A DNA stretch of 18,242 nt from an uncultured Ruminiclostridium sp. GTDB lineage: Bacteria; Bacillota; Clostridia; Oscillospirales; Acutalibacteraceae. The translations under genes and the position numbers were made by a program. This document shows positions 1 to 5,936 of the stretch, piece after piece. Under the pieces are notes generated by a model. It was not told the origin of the DNA, made no database searches, and saw nothing but the letters and a program-made list of their open reading frames with translations. Numbering within the stretch: the first letter of the stretch is position 1; each line of letters opens with the position of its first letter. The stretch lies in contig CABUCM010000048.1 of the NCBI GenBank assembly GCA_902490005.1, positions 1-18,242 on the forward strand. Reading direction: 5' to 3'.

Positions 1-2
1 CT

Positions 3-140
3 CTACGGAAACGCAGTGGCTTTACATGTGAAGCGTGTTATTATAGCGACCATTATAATCGTGATATTTGTATTGGGTGCGAATATAACAGCGATAATAA
101 TTGGCAATGGCGCGGCGTTCAGGAGGAGAAAAATGAATAG
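3..140 (+). CDS. C-terminal part of a small zinc-ribbon-like phage protein (5' end outside window)
   Basis: The frame starting at base 3 is open from the window edge to the TAG at 138-140. It encodes 45 residues of a protein whose start lies upstream. The visible part carries CEAC and, 15 residues after its second Cys, CIGC: two CxxC knuckles typical of small phage zinc-ribbon proteins. The acidic tail ends in EEKNE. Its stop overlaps the next gene's ATG at 133, the tight spacing seen throughout this region, and the AGGAGGAG ribosome site of the next gene lies inside it. The competing frame through bases 16-132 reads as a hydrophobic, low-complexity stretch and looks like a shadow. Function is unknown; metal binding is inferred from the cysteine spacing only. 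Confidence 0.65.
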   Translation, partial: LRKRSGFTCEACYYSDHYNRDICIGCEYNSDNNWQWRGVQEEKNE

Positions 141-624
141 ATTAACGTTTGAAGGGAATTTTTGCGATATAGCAATGTGCCGGGAGACGCCGGGAGGCAG
201 CTTCTGCGAGGACGGATACTGTTCTCAGCGTAAAGTTTGGGAACGTTTAAAGGCTTATGAGGACACGGGCCTTGAACCGGAAAAAATAAAGGAAATCCTA
301 AACGCGGTTAACGGAGGATTAGCTGCCAGAGATGGAACCTTTTGCCCTGAGTGTGGCGATGCTCTTGATATTGATATCGTTAATGGAGTTCTTGCTATTG
401 GCTGTTTCGGCTGTGAGGAGTATACACCAGTATCGGAATTAATGAAACTGCATTCAAACAACGCTGTCCCTGTGGTCAGATGTAAGGATTGTAACTGGTC
501 ACATAAAGTTGATGATAGAGAACCAATGTATGAGTGTCGAAACATTTGTAGAGATGGGTGTACACAATGGGTTGCAAGTGATGATTTTTGCAGCTACGGT
601 GAGAGGAAGGAATCAAATGAATAA
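133..624 (+). CDS. Cys-rich phage protein with several zinc-knuckle modules
   Basis: 163 residues. The ATG at 133 was chosen over the upstream in-frame ATG at 16 because AGGAGGAG sits at 121-128 and because the upstream extension is hydrophobic and overlaps a better frame. The N-terminus (MNRLTFEGNFCD, then a Cys-rich stretch followed by WERLKAYEDTGLEPEKI) is a layout I recall from many clostridial phage accessory proteins. A central CPEC...CFGC pair, at about residues 73-98, looks like a zinc ribbon. The C-terminal module starting VVRCKDC and ending DDFCSYGERK is another recurring Cys module of small phage proteins. No catalytic motif is visible. It overlaps the next gene by 8 bases. Function unknown; the fold is inferred from cysteine spacing. 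Confidence 0.8.
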   Translation: MNRLTFEGNFCDIAMCRETPGGSFCEDGYCSQRKVWERLKAYEDTGLEPEKIKEILNAVNGGLAARDGTFCPECGDALDIDIVNGVLAIGCFGCEEYTPVSELMKLHSNNAVPVVRCKDCNWSHKVDDREPMYECRNICRDGCTQWVASDDFCSYGERKESNE

Positions 625-826
625 AGAACATTATTTCCTGCACTCTCCAATTATCATAAGCGAAGAAGAATTTAAAAAGCAAAAGAGAGATCCCAAACTC
701 CTGATAGAAAAATTTGAACGGCTGAGACGGTGCGAATTAAATTCCGGGAAGCCTGAATCTCACCCGGACGTTATGAAACTGTCTGAAATGATTGAGAAGT
801 TAAGAAAAGAGGAAAATCATGAGTGA
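617..826 (+). CDS. Small charged hypothetical phage protein
   Basis: 69 residues. The ATG at 617 overlaps the previous stop and is preceded by GAGAGGAAGG at about 601-610. The in-frame ATG at 509 lies deep in the previous gene and has no good ribosome site, so it was rejected. The protein is highly charged and probably mostly helical, with a Lys/Glu-rich centre (SEEEFKKQKRD) and a C-terminal helix ending EMIEKLRKEENHE. It has one cysteine and no membrane segment or known motif. The gene overlaps the next one (ATG at 819) by 8 bases, which indicates translational coupling. I do not recognise a family. Confidence 0.75.
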   Translation: MNKEHYFLHSPIIISEEEFKKQKRDPKLLIEKFERLRRCELNSGKPESHPDVMKLSEMIEKLRKEENHE

Positions 827-1043
827 ACAGCGTATTTTGTTATGCGATAAATGCGGAAAACAAATTGAAGGATCCTATCCGAAGCACAAATTGAAATCCG
901 GAAAAATTAAACTCATTGATCGCTTAATCTGTGGTATAGGGCCGTATGATTACGGTGAATCGAGTTATGACTTATGCTTTGAATGCTATGGGAAATTTTA
1001 TCGTTGGATCCGTAACATAGAGAACGGAGACATTGAAGAATGA
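819..1043 (+). CDS. Small zinc-ribbon-like phage protein
   Basis: 74 residues. The ATG at 819 has AGAGGAAA immediately upstream and overlaps the previous stop. The N-terminus reads LLCDKCGK and is followed about 40 residues later by LCFECYGKF, so two CxxC pairs could bind one zinc ion. Between them is a basic stretch (KHKLKSGKIKLIDR). The C-terminal part is aromatic and charged (FYRWIRNIENGDIEE). Small proteins of this kind are common in clostridial phage accessory regions; their role is not known to me. The gene overlaps the next start at 1040 by 4 bases (ATGA). Confidence 0.78.
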   Translation: MSEQRILLCDKCGKQIEGSYPKHKLKSGKIKLIDRLICGIGPYDYGESSYDLCFECYGKFYRWIRNIENGDIEE

Positions 1044-1213
1044 CCGGGATTGAAAAAAGAGTATTTATGAGCCTGAATCCTTGTGAAAAATGGCTAATGG
1101 TTTTCAGTAAGTTTATCGAAATCAAGGAAATGGCGAATTTAATGAGCGATAAAGATATCAAATTCGCTGAAATATTCTTGCGCAACATACAACCGGAGGT
1201 AAAAAAATCATGA
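1040..1213 (+). CDS. Very small hypothetical phage protein
   Basis: 57 residues, short enough to be missed by length cut-offs. The ATG at 1040 forms an ATGA overlap with the preceding stop and has GGAGA about 10 bases upstream. Its TGA at 1211-1213 overlaps the ATG of the next gene at 1210, whose GGAGG ribosome site lies in its last codons. The protein (MTGIEKRVFMSLNPCEKW and onward, ending EIFLRNIQPEVKKS) appears helical, mixed in charge and without a membrane segment. The two four-base overlaps are the main evidence that it is real. Function unknown. Confidence 0.65.
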   Translation: MTGIEKRVFMSLNPCEKWLMVFSKFIEIKEMANLMSDKDIKFAEIFLRNIQPEVKKS

Positions 1214-1413
1214 AGGAGCCGGCCCGCTTCACAAAAAACAGGCTTTGTGTGGTATGGCTTATCATTACCGCCTGCGCCTTATGTGATCTTTTCCAAACCG
1301 TTGTTAATGGAAACACGCAAAACACTTGGATTAATTTTATCATGAAGCTGATATGGTCTATTGGAATTGCACAGGCTTATGAATTTGGATTTAGAAACGG
1401 AAAGGAGAATTAA
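1210..1413 (+). CDS. Small membrane protein with two predicted helices
   Basis: 67 residues. The ATG at 1210 is preceded by a strong GGAGG at 1196-1200 and overlaps the upstream stop. After a basic N-terminus (MKEPARFTKNR) comes a hydrophobic segment at about residues 12-32 (LCVVWLIITACALCDLF). A second, moderately hydrophobic segment at about 42-60 (INFIMKLIWSIGIAQAYEF) follows a short polar loop, and the tail is polar (RNGKEN). This suggests a two-span membrane protein. It sits in the Cys-rich accessory cluster, not in a lysis cassette, so a holin role is possible but unsupported. The next gene starts just after its stop with an AAAGGAG site. Confidence 0.72.
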   Translation: MKEPARFTKNRLCVVWLIITACALCDLFQTVVNGNTQNTWINFIMKLIWSIGIAQAYEFGFRNGKEN

Positions 1414-1414
1414 T

Positions 1415-1675
1415 ATGGCAGGCTGGCAATTATTACTTTTAGGTTATTTTTTAGGCGCACCGTTAGGCTTTCTGCTTTGTTCCGTTCTTGCGACAAGCAA
1501 AGACCCGCCCAAGCCACATACCACTTGCAAGGACTGTGTACATAGAAACAAACAGGAGTGCCCGTTTTCTCGTTTTACTAGCGACGTGACAGGAAACGCT
1601 GTTTTCTGGATTACTGATAAGCCAGACGATTTCTACTGCAAAGACGCTTTACGCCATGACCAGGAAAAGCTGTGA
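1415..1675 (+). CDS. Small membrane-anchored Cys-rich protein
   Basis: 86 residues. The ATG at 1415 was chosen because AAAGGAG lies at 1401-1407, while the longer in-frame start at 1361 lies inside the previous gene and adds a non-hydrophobic extension. Residues 2-26 (AGWQLLLLGYFLGAPLGFLL and onward) form one strong membrane helix or uncleaved signal anchor. The soluble remainder carries CKDCVHRNKQECPFSR followed later by FYCKDA, a Cys module resembling those in the neighbouring genes. The topology suggests a membrane-tethered zinc-binding domain. The last codons overlap the next gene (ATG at 1656). Function unknown. Confidence 0.75.
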   Translation: MAGWQLLLLGYFLGAPLGFLLCSVLATSKDPPKPHTTCKDCVHRNKQECPFSRFTSDVTGNAVFWITDKPDDFYCKDALRHDQEKL

Positions 1676-1817
1676 GGGGTGCGTCTATCATCGTCCGTTA
1701 TCTACCCGTGGCTATGGGCTTATAAAATACTGTAATTATATGCTGGATACCGGAAAGCCTAGAGGCTGTCCGCCGGAGAAGTGTGACAAAAAGACTGTCA
1801 GGAGGTCGAAAGTTTGA
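1656..1817 (+). CDS. Very small Cys-rich phage protein
   Basis: 53 residues. The ATG at 1656 lies within the end of the previous gene, and the TGA at 1815-1817 overlaps the TTG start of the late regulator at 1814. The sequence has CEGCVYHRPLS near the start, then KYCNYMLDTGKPRGCPPEKC. This tight cluster of five cysteines with His is a pattern I recall in small proteins placed just before ArpU/RinA-like regulators in clostridial phages. Zinc binding is likely from the spacing. The gene carries the AGGAGGT ribosome site of the regulator in its last codons (1800-1806), so the two are probably translationally coupled. Confidence 0.75.
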   Translation: MTRKSCEGCVYHRPLSTRGYGLIKYCNYMLDTGKPRGCPPEKCDKKTVRRSKV

Positions 1818-2224
1818 AGCTGGAACCAGATATTTACACCAGATGTGTTTCTATAGCTAAAGCATATTATCGTATGTTGCGCCGCCGAAGTGAGATAGAT
1901 GAGGAAATTATTTTAGCCGGCGGCAATCCTCCTGACGGATTACCTAGAGGATTAGAACCTGGAAACCCAACCGCGCAGAAAGCGGAACGACTAATCGCCA
2001 GAAAGCAAGAAAACGAGCGAAGAATAAAAGCGGTAGAAAAAGCTTGGTCAGAGTGCCAAAGTGATAAAGAACGCGAATTTGTTAAAAAGAATCTTCTTGA
2101 AGGAATGCAGATGTGGCAAATATACATACCAATGAGCAACGGGAAAGCGATGTCTGAACGCACTATGAAGCGATACCGCAAGCAATTTCTGTTCCGTCTC
2201 GCAAAAAATTTATACGAAATTTAA
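1814..2224 (+). CDS. ArpU/RinA-like phage late transcription regulator
   Basis: 136 residues, starting at TTG 1814 behind a strong AGGAGGT at 1800-1806; no better start is available. The N-terminal half is a charged helical region with a Pro/Gly-rich loop (GGNPPDGLPRGLEPGNP). The C-terminal 65 residues resemble a sigma-70 region 4-like helix-turn-helix: KEREFVKKNLLEG, a turn segment with WQIYIPMS, then a recognition-type helix SERTMKRYRKQFLFRLAKNL. The size, the fold pattern and the position directly before the packaging genes match the ArpU/RinA/DUF722 group, which activates late transcription in Gram-positive phages. The likely target is the promoter starting four bases after its stop. The assignment rests on pattern and position; no alignment was run. 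Confidence 0.8.
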   Translation: MKLEPDIYTRCVSIAKAYYRMLRRRSEIDEEIILAGGNPPDGLPRGLEPGNPTAQKAERLIARKQENERRIKAVEKAWSECQSDKEREFVKKNLLEGMQMWQIYIPMSNGKAMSERTMKRYRKQFLFRLAKNLYEI

Positions 2225-2227
2225 AAA

Positions 2228-2259
2228 TGGCACCTTTTCCTGATTTTATAGTATATAAT
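2228..2259 (+). promoter_or_regulatory. Likely activator-dependent late promoter
   Basis: A perfect -10 box TATAAT lies at 2254-2259. The place for a -35 box, 17 bases upstream, reads CACCTT and does not resemble TTGACA; TGGCACC at 2228-2234 lies nearby. A good -10 with a poor -35 directly behind an ArpU/RinA-like gene fits a promoter that needs that activator. Transcription would begin at about 2265-2267, immediately before the first hairpin of the leader. A second TATAAT at 2328-2333 lies inside a hairpin arm and lacks a -35. Confidence 0.55.
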
Positions 2260-2301
2260 TGATATTGTGGAAGAGTGAAAGATACATCTTACATCACTTC
2301 C

Positions 2302-2354
2302 TAACAGCCGAGATACGACGGTTGTTATATAATACCTGTATTGTTTAACAGTCG
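2302..2354 (+). promoter_or_regulatory. Mutually exclusive hairpin arms (possible RNA switch)
   Basis: TAACAGCCG at 2302-2310 and TAACAGTCG at 2346-2354 are near-identical direct copies (8 of 9). Both are complementary to CGGTTGTTA at 2319-2327, which lies between them. The middle arm can therefore pair with the upstream copy (9 pairs, 8-base loop) or with the downstream copy (part of an 11-pair helix with an inner stem), but not both. This is the layout of a two-state RNA. Confidence 0.5.
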
Positions 2355-2569
2355 TCTTACAAATTCCTCCCGCCTATCCGGGAATCGATAGTAGTTTGAC
2401 GCCTTATAAGCGGGGTAGCTCCCCTCCGACAGCCGGACGGAATACAGACCGATAGCAACTGTGACACGACGGAGAGCAACGCCGGATAGTCCACAATGAG
2501 AGGACGGCAGACACGCCGCCAACATACCTAGAGAGATGTTAAGATGCGTGTCAGTTTTGAACATTTTTC

Positions 2570-2600
2570 AGCCCTTTTGCTAATCGCAGAGGGCTTTTTT
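2570..2600 (+). terminator. Intrinsic terminator closing the leader RNA
   Basis: AGCCCTT at 2570-2576 pairs with GAGGGCT at 2589-2595 (one T-G pair). Inside are TGC/GCA with one bulged T and loop TAATC. The last arm runs directly into a tract of six T (2595-2600). It lies 28 bases before the ATG at 2628, and no new promoter is visible between them, so late-gene transcription must read through it. Confidence 0.82.
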
Positions 2601-2627
2601 GATACCCAAAAACAGGAAGTGATTTTT

Positions 2628-2840
2628 ATGTACTGCCCACGAGATGGGAAGTGTGTTTTCGACGGCTACAAGACGGCGGGAGTGCATGTTTGTGCCTTGC
2701 CCAAGTGTCAATATCCAAATGAGTTAAAGCGGGCCTTACAGAACCGCATAGCCAATATTTTAGGACAGCCCCAGGGCAGGACCAGGAGGGCTAATGAACT
2801 TGAAATCCTCAGAAATGCAATCGTTAAATTAAATTTGTAA
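2628..2840 (+). CDS. Small Cys-containing protein ahead of terminase
   Basis: 70 residues. The ATG at 2628 was chosen because AGGAAG lies about 9 bases upstream. The longer in-frame start at 2544 would translate through the terminator hairpin and has no ribosome site. The N-terminal half holds CPRDGKCVF and then VHVCALPKC, four cysteines in two pairs that could bind zinc. The C-terminal half is basic and helical (QNRIANILGQ, GRTRRANELEILR). It is the first gene after the leader terminator and lies 12 bases before the small terminase, so a part in DNA recognition or packaging is possible but unproven. I do not recognise a family. Confidence 0.72.
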   Translation: MYCPRDGKCVFDGYKTAGVHVCALPKCQYPNELKRALQNRIANILGQPQGRTRRANELEILRNAIVKLNL

Positions 2841-2852
2841 AGCGGTGGTGGT

Positions 2853-3242
2853 ATGGCGAATGAAAAAAATTTAGTTCCTTTGAATAAACGTACAAAGGAA
2901 GAACAAAGAAAAATTCAGTCAAAGGGCGGCAAGGCTAGTGGAGAAGTAAGAAGAGCACGGAAAACTTTAAAAGAGTATGCGGAATTTCTTCTTTCCCTGC
3001 CTGTGCATGACGGTAGAACATTTAATAAGATGGCCCGTGCTGGGGTGCCTCCTGAAGGCTGTGATAATAAAATGCTACTGGTGTTTGGACTGATGCAGGC
3101 CGCGCAAGCCGGTGACGTATCGGCAGCAAAAGAAATGAGAAGCATTATTGGAGAAGATAAACCGCAGGACATGACGGCTTTGGATAAATTAGACGCGGTG
3201 ATAAAAGCTTTGGACGAGGGAATGAAAGATGGAGACGCTTAA
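2853..3242 (+). CDS. terS: Phage terminase small subunit
   Basis: 129 residues from ATG 2853, with a modest GGTGGTGG upstream. The small subunit recognises the packaging site on phage DNA and loads the large subunit. The N-terminus has the basic patch SKGGKASGEVRRARKTLKEY, which I recall from terminase-associated small-subunit proteins of clostridial phages. It is followed by a helical region, NKMLLVFGLMQAAQAGDVSA, and AKEMRSIIGE, matching the usual DNA-binding then oligomerisation layout. It overlaps the large subunit start (3229) by 14 bases. The position between the leader and the large terminase strongly supports the call. The annotation rests on motif recall and synteny, not on a search. 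Confidence 0.85.
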   Translation: MANEKNLVPLNKRTKEEQRKIQSKGGKASGEVRRARKTLKEYAEFLLSLPVHDGRTFNKMARAGVPPEGCDNKMLLVFGLMQAAQAGDVSAAKEMRSIIGEDKPQDMTALDKLDAVIKALDEGMKDGDA

Positions 3243-4422
3243 GTTTTCTAAGAAGCAAAAAGAAGTTTGGAAGAATACGATTCAAAAGTTTCACCGCTGG
3301 AACATTTCTTTAGGGGCTACGCGTTCCGGCAAAACGTATCTGGATTACTATAAGATTCCTTGGAGGATTCGGCACGCTTCTGATGATGGATTGATCCTTC
3401 TTCTTGGAAACACAAAGGGCACTTTGGAAAGAAATATTTTGGAACCAATGCGGCAAATTTGGACTTCCGGCCTTGTTGGCAACATTGGAAGCGACAACAA
3501 GGTTACCCTATTCGGACGGGAGTGTTATGCGCTGGGCGCTGACAAGGTGAACCAGGTAAGCAAGCTACAAGGCGCTGGCCTGGCCTATTGTTATGGCGAC
3601 GAGGTTACAACTTGGTCAGAAAACGTGTTTCAAATGCTGAAATCCCGTTTAGATAAACCAGGAGCCTGCTTTGACGGTACGTGTAACCCAGATAACCCCG
3701 GACATTGGTTCAAAGGCTTTTTAGACAGCGGCGCGGATATTTACCAGATGCTGTTTACCATTGATGATAACCCGTTTCTGGAACCGTCCTTTGTGGAAGC
3801 CTTGAAACAGGAATACGCCGGGACTGTTTACTACGACCGTTTTATTTTAGGCCGCTGGGCTTTGGCCGAGGGACTGATTTATCCCATGTTTCGGAAGGAT
3901 AAACACGTAACAGATTTCTTTCCAGACAATGGAGAATATTATGTCAGTATCGACTATGGCACCTATAATCCATTTTCTGCCGGCTTGTGGCTGGTAACGC
4001 CTGAAGGAATCGCCTACAGAGAAAAAGAGTACTACTATTCCGGAAGAAAAAATGCACTGCCCAAAACAGATGAGGAGTATTATACGGATCTGGAAAGATT
4101 TGTAGGTGACAAATACATTGAGCGGATTATTATAGACCCGTCAGCATCTTCTTTTATTACCTGCATCAAGCGGCACGGACGGTTTAGGGTACACCACGCG
4201 AACAATGACGTATTGGAAGGTATACGTAATGTGGCTACGGCATTGAATACAGGACGGTTAAAATTTTCTTCCTCGTGTAAAGACGCTATCCGGGAATTTG
4301 GAAGCTATTCTTGGGACGAAAAGGGAGAATCCGATAAGCCTATCAAAGAAAACGATCACGCGATGGACGATATCCGGTATTTTGTAAATACTGTCTTGAA
4401 GAAAAGATTACATAGATCATGA
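3229..4422 (+). CDS. terL: Phage terminase large subunit (PBSX/Terminase_3-type ATPase-nuclease)
   Basis: 397 residues. This is the packaging motor: an N-terminal ATPase drives DNA into the procapsid and a C-terminal RNase H-like nuclease cuts the concatemer. Walker A is GATRSGKT at residues 29-36. Walker B is the LAYCYGDE segment at 118-125, ending in D124-E125. TCNPDNPGHWF at about 151-161 matches the conserved segment after Walker B in this family. Nuclease-domain acidic residues appear as D242 (SIDYG), D303 (IIDPSA) and D376/D380/D381 (NDHAMDDIRY). All key residues seem present and the length is within the family range, so it should be active. It starts inside the small subunit gene. Confidence 0.95.
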   Translation: METLKFSKKQKEVWKNTIQKFHRWNISLGATRSGKTYLDYYKIPWRIRHASDDGLILLLGNTKGTLERNILEPMRQIWTSGLVGNIGSDNKVTLFGRECYALGADKVNQVSKLQGAGLAYCYGDEVTTWSENVFQMLKSRLDKPGACFDGTCNPDNPGHWFKGFLDSGADIYQMLFTIDDNPFLEPSFVEALKQEYAGTVYYDRFILGRWALAEGLIYPMFRKDKHVTDFFPDNGEYYVSIDYGTYNPFSAGLWLVTPEGIAYREKEYYYSGRKNALPKTDEEYYTDLERFVGDKYIERIIIDPSASSFITCIKRHGRFRVHHANNDVLEGIRNVATALNTGRLKFSSSCKDAIREFGSYSWDEKGESDKPIKENDHAMDDIRYFVNTVLKKRLHRS

Positions 4423-4436
4423 AAGCGGGGATAAAA

Positions 4437-5936
4437 ATGGGGTGGTTTAAAGAAATGATTAGAAATTGGTTGGATATTATACCGGCAGATGATAGGGCTA
4501 TTACGATCAACGAGCCTTTAAGCTTTGAAACGGAAGTAATTAGAAACAAGATATGGTATCGCGGAGACGCTTATGAGCTGGAACAATTGTATAAGCAAAT
4601 CGGTGTCGGTTACGGTGAAAGCTCAAGATTTTGGGCGGCAGTGCCGGAAACCGAAAATATTAGAAAGATACACAGCGGACTTCCGGCTATGATTGTTGAC
4701 ACTCTCGCTTATATCGTAAAGTCGGACTTAAATGAAGTTGAATTTGAAGATGATGAAGAGGCCAAAACCAAATGGAATGAAATATCTTCCAAAATAGGTT
4801 TTGATGATTTAGTCGGGCAAGCGGTAAAAGACGCATTAAGTTCTAACGACGGCGCGTTTAAAATTTCAATTGACACAGACGTATCGCCATATCCGCTCGT
4901 AGAGTTTTATCCTGCTGATCGGGTGGACTTTTTAACAAAACACGGATACGTGTATGGCATTGATTTTTGGACTAAGATTCATTCGGAAAAAAGTGAATAC
5001 CAGCTTAGAGAGCGGTACGCAAAAACAAAGGATTCAGACGGCGAAAAATGCGCATACGTATCTTATGCCTTGTTTGAAAAGAGCAAAGAGATTGCTTTGT
5101 CAACGGTGAAGGAATTGGAGAATTTAAAGCCTACTGTGATTTTAGGGGATTATCTTTTGGCTGTCCCGTTGGTGATTTATAAAAATCCGAGGTTTCCGGG
5201 ACGAGGAAAATCAATTTATGATGGGAAAACAGGGGTGTTTGATGCCTTCGACGAGACAATTAGCCAATGGATTGACGCCGTGCGAGCTGGCAGAGTACAG
5301 AAATACATACCGGAAACCATGATTCCCAGAAATCCAATTAACGGTGATCTGGGCGCTGTCAATTCATTTGGAACAAACTTTGTAGCCGTGGAAGGAGACG
5401 ACGGTTCCAAGTCTAATGACAAGATAGAGACCATTCAACCGGAGATAAGATACGAGGCCTATTTATCTACCTATACAGCGATGCTTGACATGTGCCTGCA
5501 AGGAATTATTTCTCCCGCCACGTTGGGAATTGACGTAAGCAAAACCGCGTCGGGAGAAGCGCAAAGAGAAAAGAAGGACGTAACCGGTTATACAAGAAAT
5601 ATTATAACAGGTACTTTAGAAAAAGTGCTTCCGGTGTTGGTGTCCGCGATACTAACAACCTATGATAATATGCACAATCTGCCGACAAAAGCTTATAACC
5701 CTACAGTGAGTTTTGGGGAATATGGGGCGCCAGATTTTAATTCGAGAATTGAATCCATCGGGAAGGCGGCTGCCGCGTCGATTATGAGTATAGAAAGCCA
5801 GGTTGAGGAGTTGTGGGGCGCTTCAAAAGATGAGGATTGGAAAAAGGAAGAAGTACTGAGAATTAAAAATGTGCGCGGAATTGAAGTAGAAGAGGAGCCT
5901 CCTTCAGTGGGAGGTGAGCTGATTGACTTGGCGTGA
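4437..5936 (+). CDS. Phage portal protein (SPP1 gp6-like)
   Basis: 499 residues from ATG 4437. An in-frame ATG at 4419 overlaps the terminase stop (ATGA) and would add six residues. I prefer 4437 because AGCGGGGAT lies just upstream and MGWFKEMIRNWLDI is a typical portal N-terminus. Portals form the dodecameric ring at the capsid vertex through which DNA enters. Supporting features are the WYRGDAYELEQLYKQ segment near the N-terminus, a central region with TKHGYVYGIDFWTKI, and a C-terminal helical part with ASGEAQREKKDV, a recurring stretch in Gp6-type portals. The order terminase, portal, minor head protein is the expected one. It overlaps the next gene (TTG at 5923) by 14 bases. Confidence 0.92.
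   Translation: MGWFKEMIRNWLDIIPADDRAITINEPLSFETEVIRNKIWYRGDAYELEQLYKQIGVGYGESSRFWAAVPETENIRKIHSGLPAMIVDTLAYIVKSDLNEVEFEDDEEAKTKWNEISSKIGFDDLVGQAVKDALSSNDGAFKISIDTDVSPYPLVEFYPADRVDFLTKHGYVYGIDFWTKIHSEKSEYQLRERYAKTKDSDGEKCAYVSYALFEKSKEIALSTVKELENLKPTVILGDYLLAVPLVIYKNPRFPGRGKSIYDGKTGVFDAFDETISQWIDAVRAGRVQKYIPETMIPRNPINGDLGAVNSFGTNFVAVEGDDGSKSNDKIETIQPEIRYEAYLSTYTAMLDMCLQGIISPATLGIDVSKTASGEAQREKKDVTGYTRNIITGTLEKVLPVLVSAILTTYDNMHNLPTKAYNPTVSFGEYGAPDFNSRIESIGKAAAASIMSIESQVEELWGASKDEDWKKEEVLRIKNVRGIEVEEEPPSVGGELIDLA

Larger units (their letters stand above)
2266..2600 (+). ncRNA. Structured leader RNA of about 335 nt between late promoter and terminator, family unknown
   Basis: The + strand here has no plausible gene but is dense in complementary arms. 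(A) 2269-2301: GGAAG/CTTCC, TGA/TCA, AAGA/TCTT with loop TACA. (B) 2317-2356: 11 pairs, plus inner AATA/TATT with loop CCTG. (C) 2363-2385: ATTCCT/GGGAAT. (D) 2412-2424: GGGG/CCCC with loop TAGCT. (E) 2425-2473: TCCG/CGGA, ACAG/CTGT, CGG/CCG. (F) 2481-2508: GCC/GGC and GTCC/GGAC. (G) 2510-2552: GACACGC/GCGTGTC and AACAT/ATGTT. A terminator follows at 2570-2600. I cannot match it to a known RNA family. Roles that fit the position are a cis-acting antitermination leader, a small RNA or a packaging-site element. Pairings were read by eye, without folding energies or covariation. Confidence 0.6.

Noticed and set aside
16..132. Hydrophobic N-terminal extension of the first full gene
   Set aside because: The stretch has no ribosome site of its own and overlaps a better frame with two CxxC pairs. 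AGGAGGAG just before ATG 133 decides the start.
2325..2564. Open frame of 79 codons on the minus strand across the leader region
   Set aside because: It has no convincing ribosome site, opposes every other gene, and its open state can be explained by paired arms of the structured region. The translated sequence shows no domain pattern.
2260..2600. Group I intron, tRNA-like element or retron RNA
   Set aside because: GATAGTCC at 2485-2492 recalls the S element of group I introns, but no matching P, Q and R segments or split gene is present. No T-arm or acceptor stem fits a tRNA, and there is no reverse transcriptase nearby.
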